A model generated the notes under the pieces. The model had not been told where the DNA came from and searched no databases. It saw only the letters and a program-made list of their open reading frames with translations. A stretch of 64,000 nt of DNA from Castellaniella sp044508625 (GTDB lineage Bacteria; Pseudomonadota; Gammaproteobacteria; Burkholderiales; Burkholderiaceae_B), in contig JBIQHJ010000001.1 of assembly GCA_044508625.1 (NCBI GenBank), forward strand, positions 238,105-302,104, written 5' to 3'. Positions 29,322 through 38,290 of this stretch are shown in pieces (the first letter of the stretch is position 1; each line of letters starts with the position of its first letter). A program made the translations under genes and the position numbers.

Positions 29322-29351
29322 TTGACACTTCAATCGGCTCGCGACCATAAT
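29322..29351 (+). promoter_or_regulatory. Strong sigma-70 promoter of the second ABC importer operon
   Basis: TTGACA (29322-29327), an 18-bp spacer and CATAAT (29346-29351) form a near-consensus promoter pointing into the importer/catabolic operon. Its -10 box abuts a perfect palindrome, so it should be repressible. Confidence 0.8.
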
Positions 29352-29368
29352 TCACCAATCAGTGAATT
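29349..29368. promoter_or_regulatory. Palindromic operator, probably bound by the adjacent TetR regulator
   Basis: AATTCAC, 6 nt, GTGAATT: a perfect 7-bp inverted repeat of 20 bp overlapping the -10 edge and transcription start region. Size and position are typical of TetR operators. Confidence 0.75.
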
Positions 29369-29383
29369 GAGAAAAACGCGGGG

Positions 29384-30193
29384 ATGGCGGGCCGGGATGC
29401 GGCGCGCAAGACCGCGGGGAGCCCCTGGATGTTGCGCAAGCTGATCTTGTCTCCGGCCATCCGGCCGATCCTGCTGGTCCTGTTCCTGCTGGTGCTGTGG
29501 GACCTCACCATCCGGATCTTCGGCATTCCGGCCTATCTCATCCCGCCGCCCGGCAAGGTCATGGTCCAGCTCGTCCAGCAATGGCCGATGCTGCTGTCCG
29601 AAAGCTATTTCACGACCCAGGCCACCGTCTGGGGATTCCTGCTGTCCATCGTGGTCGGCGTGCCGATCGCCATGGTGATCGCCTATTCCCGCGTCGTCGA
29701 ATCCTACGTCTATCCCTTGCTGGTGTTCTCGCAGAGCGTGCCCAAGGTGGCGATCGCGCCGCTGTTCGTCGTGTGGTTCGGCTTCGGCATCCTGCCCAAG
29801 GTCATCACGGCCTTCCTGCTGGGGTTCTTTCCGATCGTGGTGTCCACCGTCATGGGCTTCAAGTCGGTCGAGTCCGACATGCTCGACCTCGCGCGCTCCA
29901 TGGGGGCGAGCCGCCTGCAGACCTTCTTCAAGATCAGCCTGCCGGCGGCGCTGCCGGCCATGTTCAGCGGCCTCAAGGTCTCGGTCACCCTCGCCGTCGT
30001 CGGCGCCGTGGTGGGCGAATTCGTGGGCTCGAACTCCGGCATCGGCTACGTCCTGCAAGTCGCCAACGGCAACTTCGACCTGCCGCTGATGTTCGCGGGC
30101 CTCGTCCTGCTCTCGATCATCGGCGTCCTGCTGTTCGCGGTCGTGGACCTGATCGAACGCATGATGATTCCCTGGCACGCCTCGCAGCGATAG
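29384..30193 (+). CDS. ABC transporter permease (NMT1/TauA-type system)
   Basis: 269-residue membrane protein. After a short basic N-terminus it has about six hydrophobic segments, the segment QSVPKVAIAPLFVVWFGFGILPKV and the EAA loop ARSMGASRLQTFFKISLPAALPAMFSGL. It is the first gene of the TetR-controlled operon, before the binding protein and ATPase. This order differs from the first NMT1-type importer at 20-23 kb, so the two operons are not simple copies. Confidence 0.9.
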   Translation: MAGRDAARKTAGSPWMLRKLILSPAIRPILLVLFLLVLWDLTIRIFGIPAYLIPPPGKVMVQLVQQWPMLLSESYFTTQATVWGFLLSIVVGVPIAMVIAYSRVVESYVYPLLVFSQSVPKVAIAPLFVVWFGFGILPKVITAFLLGFFPIVVSTVMGFKSVESDMLDLARSMGASRLQTFFKISLPAALPAMFSGLKVSVTLAVVGAVVGEFVGSNSGIGYVLQVANGNFDLPLMFAGLVLLSIIGVLLFAVVDLIERMMIPWHASQR

Positions 30194-30299
30194 GGCCGCC
30201 CCGCGGCACGCCGGAGGCGCGGCGCAAGGATGTTTTTTCTCGGTCGCCGGCCACGGCGGCCTGGACCATGACGGGCCGCATCGGCCAAAGGAGACACGC

Positions 30300-31310
30300 A
30301 TGATTCGCAACTTGCTCAAAGCGGGCCTGGGTCTTGCCCTGAGCGCCGCCATGCTGGGCGCCGCGCCGGCGCAGGCGCAGGACAAGCCCAAGGACGACGT
30401 CACGCTGATGCTGAACTGGTACCTGTACAGCGAGCACGCGCCGTTCTTCCTGGGCAAGAAGCTCGGCTACTACGACGAGGAAGGCATCAACCTCGACATC
30501 CAGGAAGGCCGGGGCTCGGCCGTCACCGCGCAGGCCGTGGCCGCCAAGTCCGTGAATTTCGGCTACATCGACGTCACCACCATGATCAAGGCGGCGGCCA
30601 AGGGCGCGCCGCTGGTCTCCACGGGCGTCCTGTTCCAGCTCAGCCCGATGTCGGTCATGGGCTTCGAGGAAAAGGGCATCCGCACGCCCCAGCAGATCAT
30701 CGGCAAGACCGTGGCGGTCACGCCGGGCGACTCGATGTCGCAGATGTGGCCGATATTCCTCAAGGCCAACGACATCGATCCCGGCCAGATCAAGATCGTC
30801 TCGGGCGACGCCCAGACCAAGCTTAACGCCGTCATGACCGGGCGCGCCGACATGCTGCTGGGCTACGTCATGGACCAGGCCATCAAGCTGCAGGACGCCA
30901 CCGGCAAGGTGGTCCACCCGATCCGCTTCGCCGACTCGGGGGTGAACCAGATCAGCTCGGGCATCATCGTCAACAAGGACTGGCTCGCCGAGAACCCCGA
31001 CCTGGCGCGGCGCTTCATGCGCGCCTCCACGCGCGCGGTCGAGGCGGCGGTGAAGGATCCGCAGGCCGCGGTGGACGCCATGCTCGAGGCCAAGCCCAAG
31101 GCGGGCGTGCGCGAGACCCTGCTGGTCGGCCTGCAGCGCAGCATCGAGCTCTACCACACCAAGGACACCGAGGGCCAGCCCCCGTTCCGCGTCGCCATGG
31201 ACAACGTGGACAAGTCCCTGGACATGCTGGTGGAGTATGGCGGGGTCGATCCCGCGCACCGCGGCAAGCCCTCCGACTACGTGACCCTGGACTATCTCCC
31301 CAAGAACTGA
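30300..31310 (+). CDS. ABC transporter substrate-binding protein, NMT1/THI5-like
   Basis: 336-residue periplasmic protein with a Sec signal peptide ending AQAQ. LMLNWYLYSEHAPFFLGKKLGYYDEEGINLDI is the hallmark of NMT1/THI5 proteins, which bind pyrimidine precursors, taurine or related compounds. AAGGAG precedes the ATG. The operon enzymes downstream suggest a sugar-acid-like or heterocyclic ligand, but sequence does not tell which. Confidence 0.88.
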   Translation: MIRNLLKAGLGLALSAAMLGAAPAQAQDKPKDDVTLMLNWYLYSEHAPFFLGKKLGYYDEEGINLDIQEGRGSAVTAQAVAAKSVNFGYIDVTTMIKAAAKGAPLVSTGVLFQLSPMSVMGFEEKGIRTPQQIIGKTVAVTPGDSMSQMWPIFLKANDIDPGQIKIVSGDAQTKLNAVMTGRADMLLGYVMDQAIKLQDATGKVVHPIRFADSGVNQISSGIIVNKDWLAENPDLARRFMRASTRAVEAAVKDPQAAVDAMLEAKPKAGVRETLLVGLQRSIELYHTKDTEGQPPFRVAMDNVDKSLDMLVEYGGVDPAHRGKPSDYVTLDYLPKN

Positions 31311-31344
31311 ATCCCCCGGAACCCAAGCAGCACTGGACTTGCCC

Positions 31345-32124
31345 ATGCCTGACGACATCCTGATCGAAGCCGCCGGCGTCACCAAGGTCTACCAGACCCG
31401 GGACGGCGCCGTCGAATCCCTCAAGCCGCTGGATTTCAGCATACGCACGGGCGAGTTCGTGTCCGTCGTCGGGCCGTCGGGCTGCGGCAAGAGCACGCTG
31501 CTCAAGATGGTGGCCGGCCTGCTGCCCATCACCGAGGGGCGGCTGTCGCTGGCGGGGCAGCCCGTCGCCGGCCCGCGCAAGGACGTGGGCATCGTGTTCC
31601 AGAGCGCGGTGCTGCTCGCCTGGCGCAACGTGCTGGACAACATCCTGCTGCAGGCCGAGATGCGCCGCATGCCCATGGGGCCGGCGCGCGAGCGCGCGCT
31701 CCAGCTCATCGAGATGGCCGGCCTGAAGGGCTTCGAGAGGAAATACCCGTGGCAGCTCTCGGGCGGCATGCAGCAGCGCGCCTCCATCTGCCGGGCGCTG
31801 CTGCATGATCCGCCGCTGCTGCTGATGGACGAGCCCTTCGGCGCGCTCGACGCCATGACGCGCGAAAAGATGAACCTCGAGCTGCAGCGGATCTGGGCCG
31901 AGTCGCGCAAGACGGTGCTGCTGATCACCCACAGCATCCCCGAGGCGATCTTTCTTTCGGACCGGGTGATCGTCATGAGCGAGCGGCCCGGCTCGATCGC
32001 GGCCATCTATGACATCGAGCTGCCGCGCATGCGCTCGCTGGACGTCATGGGCACGCCCGAATTCGCGACGTACGCCAGGCAGGTCCGCGCGCATTTCTAT
32101 TCCGAAGGCATATTGGATCACTGA
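31345..32124 (+). CDS. ABC transporter ATP-binding protein (NMT1/TauA-type system)
   Basis: 259 residues from MPDDILIEAAGV; a TTG two codons upstream is possible. Walker A GPSGCGKSTLLKM, Q-loop VFQSAVLLAWRNVL, signature LSGGMQQRASICRALL, Walker B LLLMDEPFGALD and H-loop ITHSIPEA are present. Completes the importer with the permease and binding protein just upstream. Confidence 0.92.
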   Translation: MPDDILIEAAGVTKVYQTRDGAVESLKPLDFSIRTGEFVSVVGPSGCGKSTLLKMVAGLLPITEGRLSLAGQPVAGPRKDVGIVFQSAVLLAWRNVLDNILLQAEMRRMPMGPARERALQLIEMAGLKGFERKYPWQLSGGMQQRASICRALLHDPPLLLMDEPFGALDAMTREKMNLELQRIWAESRKTVLLITHSIPEAIFLSDRVIVMSERPGSIAAIYDIELPRMRSLDVMGTPEFATYARQVRAHFYSEGILDH

Positions 32125-32144
32125 GGCCCGCACGGGCGCTGGAC

Positions 32145-33572
32145 ATGCAAGCCATTCGTTTCGTCATCGAGGACATCGGCCTTGCCGAGCGCGATGTCAC
32201 CCTGCGGTTGCCTTTCAGATTCGGCGCCGCCACCGTGCGGGCCTGCCCGCAGGCCTACGCCCGGGCGCGCATCCGCCTCGAGGACGGCTCGACCGCCGCG
32301 GGCTGCGCGGCCGAGATGATGATCCCCAAGTGGTTCGACAAGAGCCCCGGGCTCACGCAGGAGCAGAATTTCGATCAGCTCCGCGCGGCCCTGGCGCTCG
32401 CCCGCGAGGCCTACCGCTCGGACCCGGCGCCCGACACCGCCTGGGGGCATTTCGCCCGCCATTACCGGGCCATCCACGAGGCGGCGGCGCGGCGCGGCCT
32501 GCCGCCCCTGGTCGCGTCCTACGGCCCGGCCCTGGTGGACCGGGCCGTGTTCGACGCGGTCTGCCGGGCGCTGGGGGCGAGTTTCGCCGCGGCCATGTCG
32601 GCCAATGCCGCGGGCATGCGCCTGGCGGGCACGGGCCTGGCCGACGATCTGGCGGGTTTCGACCTGGACGCCTTCCTGGCGGCGCATCCCGCCTCCCTTG
32701 CGGGCCGGCGGATCGCGGCGCGGCACACGGTGGGGCTGGCCGACGCGCTCGTCGAGCCGCCGCCGGACGCGCCGGACGATGGCCTGCCCCGCACCCTGGC
32801 GCAGGCCATGGCGCGCTATGGCCACCGCCATTTCAAGCTCAAGCTCGCGGGCGATGCTCAGGCCGACGTGGAGCGCCTGGCCGAGATCGCCCCGGTGATC
32901 CGGGGCGCCATGCGCGTGGTGACGCTCGACGGCAATGAGCAGTACCGCGACGCGGCGCACCTGGCCGAGTTCCTCGACCGCCTCGAGCGCCACCCGGGGC
33001 TCTCGCCCCTGCGCGCCTCGCTGGCATTCCTCGAGCAGCCCCTGGCGCGCGCGCAGGCGCTGGATACGGACGTCTCGGCGCTGGGGCGGCGGGTGCCCCT
33101 GCTGGTCGACGAGTCGGATGCGACGCTCGACGCGTTCCCCCGCGCGCGGGCGGCGGGCTATACCGGCATCTCGAGCAAGAGCTGCAAGGGCTTCTACAAG
33201 TCCGTGATCAACGCGGCGCGCTGCGCGGCCTGGTCGCGCGAGACCGGCCGCGCCTATTTCCTGTCGGGCGAGGACCTCACCATGCAGGCGGGCCTGGGCG
33301 TCCAGCAGGACCTGGCGCTGGCGGGCTGGCTGGGCCTGGCTCACGTCGAGCGCAACGGCCACCACTACGTCAACGGCCTGGCTGCCGCGCCGGGGGCCGA
33401 GCAGCGCCGCTTCCTGCGCGGCTTTCCCACGCTCTACGAGCGCTCCCATGGCGCCGTGCGCCTGCGTATCGACAAAGGCGAGATCGACCTGAGCGGCCTC
33501 GACTGCGCCGGCTTCGCCACCGGGGCCGCCGACGGCCATGTTTCCTGGGACGCGATGCGTTCCATCCATTGA
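32145..33572 (+). CDS. Enolase-superfamily (mandelate racemase/muconate lactonizing-type) enzyme
   Basis: 475-residue TIM-barrel enzyme, longer than the usual 370-400. Recognisable are the KxK catalytic motif in HFKLKLAGD (about 229), the metal ligands in VTLDGNEQY, FLEQPLARA and LLVDESDAT, and the segment GISSKSCKGFYKSVINAARC. Such enzymes abstract a proton alpha to a carboxylate (dehydratase, epimerase or cycloisomerase). It lies 20 bp after the ABC ATPase, so it probably acts on the imported compound. Subfamily and substrate not recognised. Confidence 0.8.
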   Translation: MQAIRFVIEDIGLAERDVTLRLPFRFGAATVRACPQAYARARIRLEDGSTAAGCAAEMMIPKWFDKSPGLTQEQNFDQLRAALALAREAYRSDPAPDTAWGHFARHYRAIHEAAARRGLPPLVASYGPALVDRAVFDAVCRALGASFAAAMSANAAGMRLAGTGLADDLAGFDLDAFLAAHPASLAGRRIAARHTVGLADALVEPPPDAPDDGLPRTLAQAMARYGHRHFKLKLAGDAQADVERLAEIAPVIRGAMRVVTLDGNEQYRDAAHLAEFLDRLERHPGLSPLRASLAFLEQPLARAQALDTDVSALGRRVPLLVDESDATLDAFPRARAAGYTGISSKSCKGFYKSVINAARCAAWSRETGRAYFLSGEDLTMQAGLGVQQDLALAGWLGLAHVERNGHHYVNGLAAAPGAEQRRFLRGFPTLYERSHGAVRLRIDKGEIDLSGLDCAGFATGAADGHVSWDAMRSIH

Positions 33573-33588
33573 ACGAAAAAGGACTTCC

Positions 33589-34758
33589 ATGAGTACGCAA
33601 CGTCTCGGAATCATCATGCACGGCGTCACGGGACGCATGGGCATGAACCAGCACCTGATCCGCTCGATCGTGGCGATCCGCCGCCAGGGCGGTGTGGCAT
33701 TGGCCAACGGCGACCGGGTGATGCCCGATCCGATCCTGGTGGGCCGCAACCTGGACAAGGTCCGGGCCCTGGCCCGGGCCCACGGCATCGAGCGCTGCGG
33801 CGACGACCTGGACGCCGCCCTCGCCAATCCCGAGGACACCGTGTTCTTCGACGCCGGCACGACGCAGATGCGCCCCGACCTGCTGGCGCGCGCGATCGCG
33901 GCGGGCAAGCACATCTATTGCGAGAAACCCATCGCCACCGGCCTGGACGAGGCCCTGCGGGTGTGCCGCCTGGCGCGCGAGGCCGGCGTCAAGCACGGCG
34001 TGGTGCAGGACAAGCTGTTCCTGCCGGGCCTGCGCAAGCTCGACATGCTGCGCCGCTCGGGCTTCTTCGGGCGCATGCTCTCGGTGCGCATCGAGTTCGG
34101 CTACTGGGTGTTCGAAGGCGACCTGCAGCCCATCCAGCGCCCGTCCTGGAACTATCGCAAGGAGGACGGCGGCGGCATGATCCTCGACATGGTCTGCCAC
34201 TGGCGCTACGTGCTGGACAATCTGTTCGGCGAGGTCCAGTCCGTTTCCTGCCTGGGCGCGATCCACATCCCGCGGCGCTGGGACGAGCAGGGCAGGCCAT
34301 ACGAGGCGACCGCGGACGACGCGGCCTACGCCACCTTCCAGCTCAAGGGCCATGGCGGCGAGCCCGTCATCGCGCAGGTCAACAGCTCGTGGGCCACGCG
34401 CGTGCGCCGCGACGACCTGGTGACCTTCCATGTCGACGGCACGCATGGCTCGGCGGTCGCCGGCCTGACCGATTGCGTGTCGCAGGCGCGGGTGAACACG
34501 CCGCGCCCGGTCTGGAACCCCGACGAGAGGCAGAAGATGCCCTTCATGGACCAGTGGCAGGAGGTGCCCGACACCGAGTCCTGCGACAACGGCTTCAAGA
34601 TCCAGTGGGAGCACTTCATCCGCCACGTCGCGGCCGACGAGCCCTTCCGCTGGACCCTCGAGGAGGGGGCCAAGGGGGTGCAGCTCGTCGAGGCCGCGCT
34701 GCAGAGCTGGCAGGAGCGGCGCTGGATCGACGTGCCGGCGCTGTTCCCGAACCACTGA
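33589..34758 (+). CDS. Gfo/Idh/MocA-family oxidoreductase
   Basis: 389-residue NAD(P)-dependent sugar-type dehydrogenase. The start MSTQRLGIIMHGVTGRMGMNQ follows AAAAAGGA. The Rossmann fold shows GVTGRMG, then FFDAGTTQMRPDLLARAIAAGKHIYCEKPIAT, with the EKP lysine motif that marks the family. The C-terminal domain has EDGGGMILDMVCHWRYVLDNL. Genes on both sides are a few bp away. Substrate unknown, probably an inositol-, sugar- or uronate-like intermediate. Confidence 0.85.
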   Translation: MSTQRLGIIMHGVTGRMGMNQHLIRSIVAIRRQGGVALANGDRVMPDPILVGRNLDKVRALARAHGIERCGDDLDAALANPEDTVFFDAGTTQMRPDLLARAIAAGKHIYCEKPIATGLDEALRVCRLAREAGVKHGVVQDKLFLPGLRKLDMLRRSGFFGRMLSVRIEFGYWVFEGDLQPIQRPSWNYRKEDGGGMILDMVCHWRYVLDNLFGEVQSVSCLGAIHIPRRWDEQGRPYEATADDAAYATFQLKGHGGEPVIAQVNSSWATRVRRDDLVTFHVDGTHGSAVAGLTDCVSQARVNTPRPVWNPDERQKMPFMDQWQEVPDTESCDNGFKIQWEHFIRHVAADEPFRWTLEEGAKGVQLVEAALQSWQERRWIDVPALFPNH

Positions 34759-34771
34759 CCGAGGAAGCCTC

Positions 34772-35962
34772 ATGAGCAACCGCATCCTGCTGCCCACGCC
34801 GTCCGGCGGGCTTGAAACCTATGCCTTGCGCGGCGTCGCCGCGCCCCGGCCGGCCCCCGGCGCGGCCTTCGACCGCATCGCCTATTCGGCGGCCCACGTC
34901 GTGCCGGATCCCCTCGCGGACGTGGATCCCTGGATCGATTGCGCCATCGACTGGGACGCCACGATCGGCTATCGGCGCCACCTGTGGTCCCTGGGCCTGG
35001 GGGTGGCCGAGGCCATGGACACCGCCCAGCGCGGCATGGGCCTGGATTGGCCGACCTCGCTGGAATTGATCCGGCGCTCGCTCGACGCCGCGCGCGACTT
35101 TCCCGGGGCGCTGGTGGCCTCGGGCTGCGGGACCGACCATCTCGCGCCGGAGGCGGCACGCACCCTCGAGGACGTGATCGCGGCCTACGAGACGCAGGTC
35201 GAGGCGATCGAGGCCCTGGGCGGGCGGCTGATCCTGATGGCCAGCCGCGCCCTGGTGCGCGTGGCCCGCGGCCCCGAGGACTACGCCCGGGTCTACGGCC
35301 GCATCCTCGAGCAGGTGCGCGAGCCCGTGATCCTGCACTGGCTGGGCGACATGTTCGATCCCCAGTTGCGGGGCTATTGGGGCGACGAGGACGTCGCGCG
35401 CGCGATGGACACCGCCCTGGGGGTCATCGCCGCGCATGCGGACAAGGTCGACGGGATCAAGATCTCGCTGCTGGACAAGGACCGCGAGGTCGAGATGCGC
35501 CGCCGCCTGCCCGCGGGCGTGCGCATGTACACCGGCGACGATTTCAACTATGCCGAGCTGATCGCCGGCGACGGCGCGGGCGAGCTGCCCACCCACGGGC
35601 ACAGCGATGCGCTGCTGGGGATCTTCGACGCCATCGCGCCGGCGGCCAGCGCGGCGCTGGCCGCGCTGGCCGCCGGGGACGAGGCGCGTTTCCACGAGAT
35701 CCTCGCGCCGACCGTGCCGCTGTCGCGCCACATCTTCGCGGCGCCGACCCGGTTCTACAAGACTGGGGTGGTCTGCGTGGCCTGGCTCAACGGCCACCAG
35801 GACCATTTCACGATGGTGGGCGGGCAGCAGAGCGCGCGCTCGGTCCTGCACATCGCCGAACTGTTCCGGCTGGCCGACCAGGCCGGCGTGCTCGAGCGGC
35901 CCGAGCTGGCCGCCGAGCGCATGGCGCAGTGGCTGGCGGTGCACGGCGTCCGGCAATCCTGA
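34772..35962 (+). CDS. DUF993 family protein (dihydrodipicolinate-synthase-like TIM barrel)
   Basis: 396 residues. DUF993 proteins are distant relatives of the Schiff-base aldolase superfamily (DapA/NanA). Conserved-looking stretches include LVASGCGTDHLAP, VILHWLGDMFDPQLRGYWG, KVDGIKISLLDKDREVEMRRRL with a candidate lysine, and MYTGDDFNYAELI. It is found repeatedly with Gfo/Idh/MocA and TIM-barrel isomerase genes, as here, suggesting a retro-aldol or dehydratase step. No reaction is proven for this family to my knowledge. Confidence 0.8.
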   Translation: MSNRILLPTPSGGLETYALRGVAAPRPAPGAAFDRIAYSAAHVVPDPLADVDPWIDCAIDWDATIGYRRHLWSLGLGVAEAMDTAQRGMGLDWPTSLELIRRSLDAARDFPGALVASGCGTDHLAPEAARTLEDVIAAYETQVEAIEALGGRLILMASRALVRVARGPEDYARVYGRILEQVREPVILHWLGDMFDPQLRGYWGDEDVARAMDTALGVIAAHADKVDGIKISLLDKDREVEMRRRLPAGVRMYTGDDFNYAELIAGDGAGELPTHGHSDALLGIFDAIAPAASAALAALAAGDEARFHEILAPTVPLSRHIFAAPTRFYKTGVVCVAWLNGHQDHFTMVGGQQSARSVLHIAELFRLADQAGVLERPELAAERMAQWLAVHGVRQS

Positions 35963-35973
35963 GAGGAGGCGGC

Positions 35974-36837
35974 ATGCGCGACCTTTCCAAGGATCACGAG
36001 CTCTTGTCCCTGAACACCGCCACGGTGCGCAAGCAGTGGCGGCTGGACACGATCATCGACGAATGCGCCCGGCGCGGCATCCGGGCGATCTCGCCCTGGC
36101 GCGACCAGGTGGCGGCCGTCGGCCTGGAGGCGGTGGCGCGCCGGCTGCGGGACGCCGGCGTGGGCCTGTCGGGCTATTGCCGGGGAGGGTTCTACCCGGC
36201 GGCCGACGCGGCGGGCCTGGCGGCGGCCCTCGAGGACAACCGGCGCGCGGTGGACGAGGCGCGCACGCTGGATGCGCCCTGCCTGGTGCTGGTGGTGGGC
36301 TCGCTGCCGGGCGCCCTGGAAGGAAGGCCGGCCTACACGGACATCGCGCGGGCGCGCGGCGAGGTGCGCGACGGCATCGCCGCCACGCTCGAATACGCCC
36401 GCACGGCCGGCATGCCCCTGGCGATCGAGCCCCTGCACCCCATGCAGGCCGCGGAACGCGCCTGCGTCAATACCCTCGAGCAGGCGCTGGACCTGTGCGA
36501 CGAGCTCGACCCCGGGCGCACCGGCATGCTGGGCGTGGCCGTCGACGTCTACCACGTGTGGTGGGATCCGAAGCTCCATGCCCAGATCCGGCGCGCGGGC
36601 GCCGAGCGCCTGCTCGCCTACCACGTGTGCGACTGGCTGGCGCCGACGCGCGACCTGCTGAACGACCGCGGCATGATGGGCGACGGGGTGATCGAGCTCA
36701 AAGCCATCCGCCGCGAGATGGAGGCCGCGGGCTATGCGGGCCCTTGCGAGGTCGAGATATTCTCCGAGGACTGGTGGAGCCGGCCCGGCGGCGAGGTCCT
36801 GGACACCTGCATCCAGCGACATAGATCCGTTGTATAG
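35974..36837 (+). CDS. Sugar phosphate isomerase/epimerase family (xylose-isomerase-like TIM barrel)
   Basis: 287-residue AP-endonuclease-2-type TIM barrel starting MRDLSKDHELLSLNTATVRK after a GAGGAGG. Likely metal-site residues are in MPLAIEPLHP, VAVDVYHVWWDP, YHVCDW and PCEVEIFSEDWW, as in IolE/IolI-like enzymes. Last enzyme of the operon. It would isomerise or dehydrate a keto sugar or inositol-like intermediate; exact role unknown. Confidence 0.85.
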   Translation: MRDLSKDHELLSLNTATVRKQWRLDTIIDECARRGIRAISPWRDQVAAVGLEAVARRLRDAGVGLSGYCRGGFYPAADAAGLAAALEDNRRAVDEARTLDAPCLVLVVGSLPGALEGRPAYTDIARARGEVRDGIAATLEYARTAGMPLAIEPLHPMQAAERACVNTLEQALDLCDELDPGRTGMLGVAVDVYHVWWDPKLHAQIRRAGAERLLAYHVCDWLAPTRDLLNDRGMMGDGVIELKAIRREMEAAGYAGPCEVEIFSEDWWSRPGGEVLDTCIQRHRSVV

Positions 36838-36935
36838 CCTGGCCGGCCCTGGGGAGGACTTGCGCGGCGCGGGCGGCCGGCCATAAACTTGCGCGAGCCT
36901 TCCCGCCCCTCCACCCTTTCCCGAGGCCCGCCTCC

Positions 36936-38255
36936 ATGTCCAACTTCTATTTCCCGCAGTGGCGCCGCGTGTCCGGCGCCGCCGAAGGCGCCGTGGTCCA
37001 GCCCGACGAGGCCATGCCCTGGCCCCAGACCGTGGCGATGGGCGCGCAGCACGTCGTCGCCATGTTCGGCTCCACCATCCTCGCCCCCTTGATCATGGGT
37101 TTCGATCCGAACCTGGCCATCCTGATGTCGGGGATCGGCACGCTGATCTTCTTCGTCTTCGTGGGCGGGCGGGTGCCCAGCTACCTGGGGTCGAGCTTCG
37201 CCTTCATCGGCGGCGTCATCGCGGTGACGGGCTACGCGGGCAGCGGCCCGAACGCGAACATCGGCGTCGCCCTGGGGGCCATCATCGTCTGCGGCCTGGT
37301 CTACACGGGGATCGGCCTCCTGACGGCGTGGATGAATGCCCGCTCGGGCGGGGGCTCGGACTGGATCGATGCCTGGATGCCGCCGGTGGTCACCGGCGCC
37401 GTGGTGGCCGTCATCGGCCTGAACCTCGCGCCCATCGCCGCCAAGGGGGCCATGGGCGGGTCCCTGTTCGACTCCGCGATGGCGATCGCCACGATCCTGT
37501 GCGTGGGCGGCGTGGCCGTCCATACCCGCGGCATGGTCCAGCGCCTGCTGATCCTGGTGGGCCTGCTGCTGGCCTGCGTGATCTACGCCGTCCTCGCCAA
37601 CGGCCTCGGGCTGGGCAAGCCCATCGATTTCAGCGCCATCGGCGCGGCGCCCTGGCTGGGCCTGCCCACCTTCGCGACGCCGGTGTTCGAGGCGCACGCC
37701 ATCAGCCTGATCGCGCCGGTGGCCATCATCCTGGTGGCCGAAAACCTCGGCCACATCAAGGCGGTCAGCGCCATGACCGGACAGAACCTCGACCGCTACC
37801 TGGGCCGCGCCTTCATCGGCGACGGGGTGGCCACCATGGTGTCGGGCGCGGTCGGCGGCACCGGCGTGACCACCTACGCCGAGAACATCGGGGTCATGAC
37901 GGTCACCCGCATCTATTCCACGCTGGTCTTCGTGGTCGCCGCGCTGATCGCGATCTTCCTGGGCTTCTCGCCCAAGTTCGGCGCCGCCATCCAGGCCATC
38001 CCGGCGCCCGTGCTGGGCGGCATGTCGGTGGTGGTGTTCGGCCTGATCACCATCGCCGGGGCGCGGATCTGGGTGGTGAACCAGGTCGACTTCAGCGACA
38101 ACCGCAACCTGATCGTGGCCGCGGTGACGCTCATCCTGGGCGCGGGCAATTTCTCCGTCGCCATCGGCGCCTTCCGCCTCGACGGCATCGGCACCGCGAC
38201 CTTCGGCGCGATCATCCTGTACGCGCTGCTGCGAGGCCGGGGCCGGGGAGGCTGA
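36936..38255 (+). CDS. NCS2-family permease (uracil/xanthine, UraA/RutG-like)
   Basis: 439-residue transporter with about 12-14 membrane segments. The NCS2 features LGSSFAFIGGVIAV, VAENLGHIKAVSAMTGQNLDRYLGRAFIGDG and GTGVTTYAENIGVMTVTRIYST are typical of uracil/pyrimidine permeases such as RutG and UraA. It lies 98 bp after the isomerase gene and could belong to the same transcript. With carAB (pyrimidine synthesis) and a RutR-like TetR nearby, a nucleobase theme is possible but unproven. Confidence 0.88.
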   Translation: MSNFYFPQWRRVSGAAEGAVVQPDEAMPWPQTVAMGAQHVVAMFGSTILAPLIMGFDPNLAILMSGIGTLIFFVFVGGRVPSYLGSSFAFIGGVIAVTGYAGSGPNANIGVALGAIIVCGLVYTGIGLLTAWMNARSGGGSDWIDAWMPPVVTGAVVAVIGLNLAPIAAKGAMGGSLFDSAMAIATILCVGGVAVHTRGMVQRLLILVGLLLACVIYAVLANGLGLGKPIDFSAIGAAPWLGLPTFATPVFEAHAISLIAPVAIILVAENLGHIKAVSAMTGQNLDRYLGRAFIGDGVATMVSGAVGGTGVTTYAENIGVMTVTRIYSTLVFVVAALIAIFLGFSPKFGAAIQAIPAPVLGGMSVVVFGLITIAGARIWVVNQVDFSDNRNLIVAAVTLILGAGNFSVAIGAFRLDGIGTATFGAIILYALLRGRGRGG

Positions 38256-38290
38256 AGGATCGAGGCCGGCTACGATCGAGGCCGGCTACT

